From the NCBI GenBank assembly GCA_902595105.1, contig CACJPA010000007.1, forward strand, positions 1 to 48,886: a stretch of DNA of 48,886 bases, written 5' to 3'. The notes below the pieces were generated by a model that was not told the DNA's origin, ran no database searches, and saw nothing but the letters and a program-made list of their open reading frames with translations. The translations under genes and the position numbers were made by a program. Below, in pieces: positions 48,545-48,886 of the stretch. Origin of the DNA: an uncultured Pelagibacteraceae bacterium (GTDB lineage Bacteria > Pseudomonadota > Alphaproteobacteria > Pelagibacterales > Pelagibacteraceae). The first letter of the stretch is position 1. Each line of letters starts with the position of its first letter.

Positions 48545-48886
48545 ATGCCAAAAAAAAAGAAAAAAGCTAAATCTAAAAAAAAAACTAAAGTAAGAAAGAA
48601 AACTGCAGTAAAGAAAAAAACTAAAGTTAAAAGAAAAAAATCAAAAAAAATTTTAAGACGAAATGAAAAACCTACTCCAGAATTAATTATAAAAACTAAA
48701 CCTGAATGGATTAAAAGCAGTTTAGCTAATAAAAGTAAATACGAGCAAAAATATTCTCAATCTATAAAAAATAACGATGAATTTTGGAAAAAAGAAGGAA
48801 AAAGAATTACTTGGATTAAACCGTATAAAAAAATTAAAGATGTTAAATATAGTTCTAAGGAAGTAAAAATTAAATGGTTTGAAGAT
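48545..48886 (+). CDS. acsA: Acetyl-CoA synthetase, 5' end only, with Lys-rich N-terminal extension (partial; absent from ORF track)
   Basis: Manual translation: MPKKKKKAKSKKKTKVRKKTAVKKKTKVKRKKSKKILRRNEKPTPELIIKTKPEWIKSSLANKSKYEQKYSQSIKNNDEFWKKEGKRITWIKPYKKIKDVKYSSKEVKIKWFED. The YEQKYSQSI...FWKKEGKRITWIKPYKKIK...KWFED segment matches Acs N-termini. Confidence 0.85.
   Translation, partial: MPKKKKKAKSKKKTKVRKKTAVKKKTKVKRKKSKKILRRNEKPTPELIIKTKPEWIKSSLANKSKYEQKYSQSIKNNDEFWKKEGKRITWIKPYKKIKDVKYSSKEVKIKWFED

Overview
Low-GC, densely packed alphaproteobacterial chromosome segment. Gene content and compaction resemble SAR11/Pelagibacterales; this assignment is inferred, since no search was run. 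Left part (1-23 kb) is an accessory/catabolic region: a TakP-like TRAP transporter (cut by the window start), an amidase, a GlpSTPQV-like ABC importer co-oriented with a zinc alcohol dehydrogenase and divergent from an AcoR-like regulator with no AAA+ domain, a second TRAP operon with ICL/PEPM and beta-hydroxyacid dehydrogenase enzymes, and a run of 2-hydroxyacid oxidoreductases. Middle: PagL-like deacylase, ccmC-D-E-F-G-H, hspQ, yciB/ispZ, BI-1, aldo/keto reductase, IalB, argG, PsiE. Right part: two unusual photolyase/cryptochrome-family proteins plus an unlisted 42-aa DUF2256 gene, an SDR, a PQQ-type sugar dehydrogenase, an MBL-fold protein, an AEC/TauD/haloacetate-dehalogenase-like cluster, folD, yggT, mscS, hemD/hemC, tsaD, an EVE-domain protein and the 5' end of an acetyl-CoA synthetase gene with a lysine-rich N-terminal extension. 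Best second-look items: (i) the same layout in three transporter operons, with a strong hairpin exactly between the solute-binding-protein gene and the membrane-subunit genes; (ii) the GlpST-like transporter/ADH/truncated-regulator system with a paired inverted repeat in the regulator's leader; (iii) the divergent photolyase pair. No rRNA, tRNA, CRISPR array or IS element was recognised.
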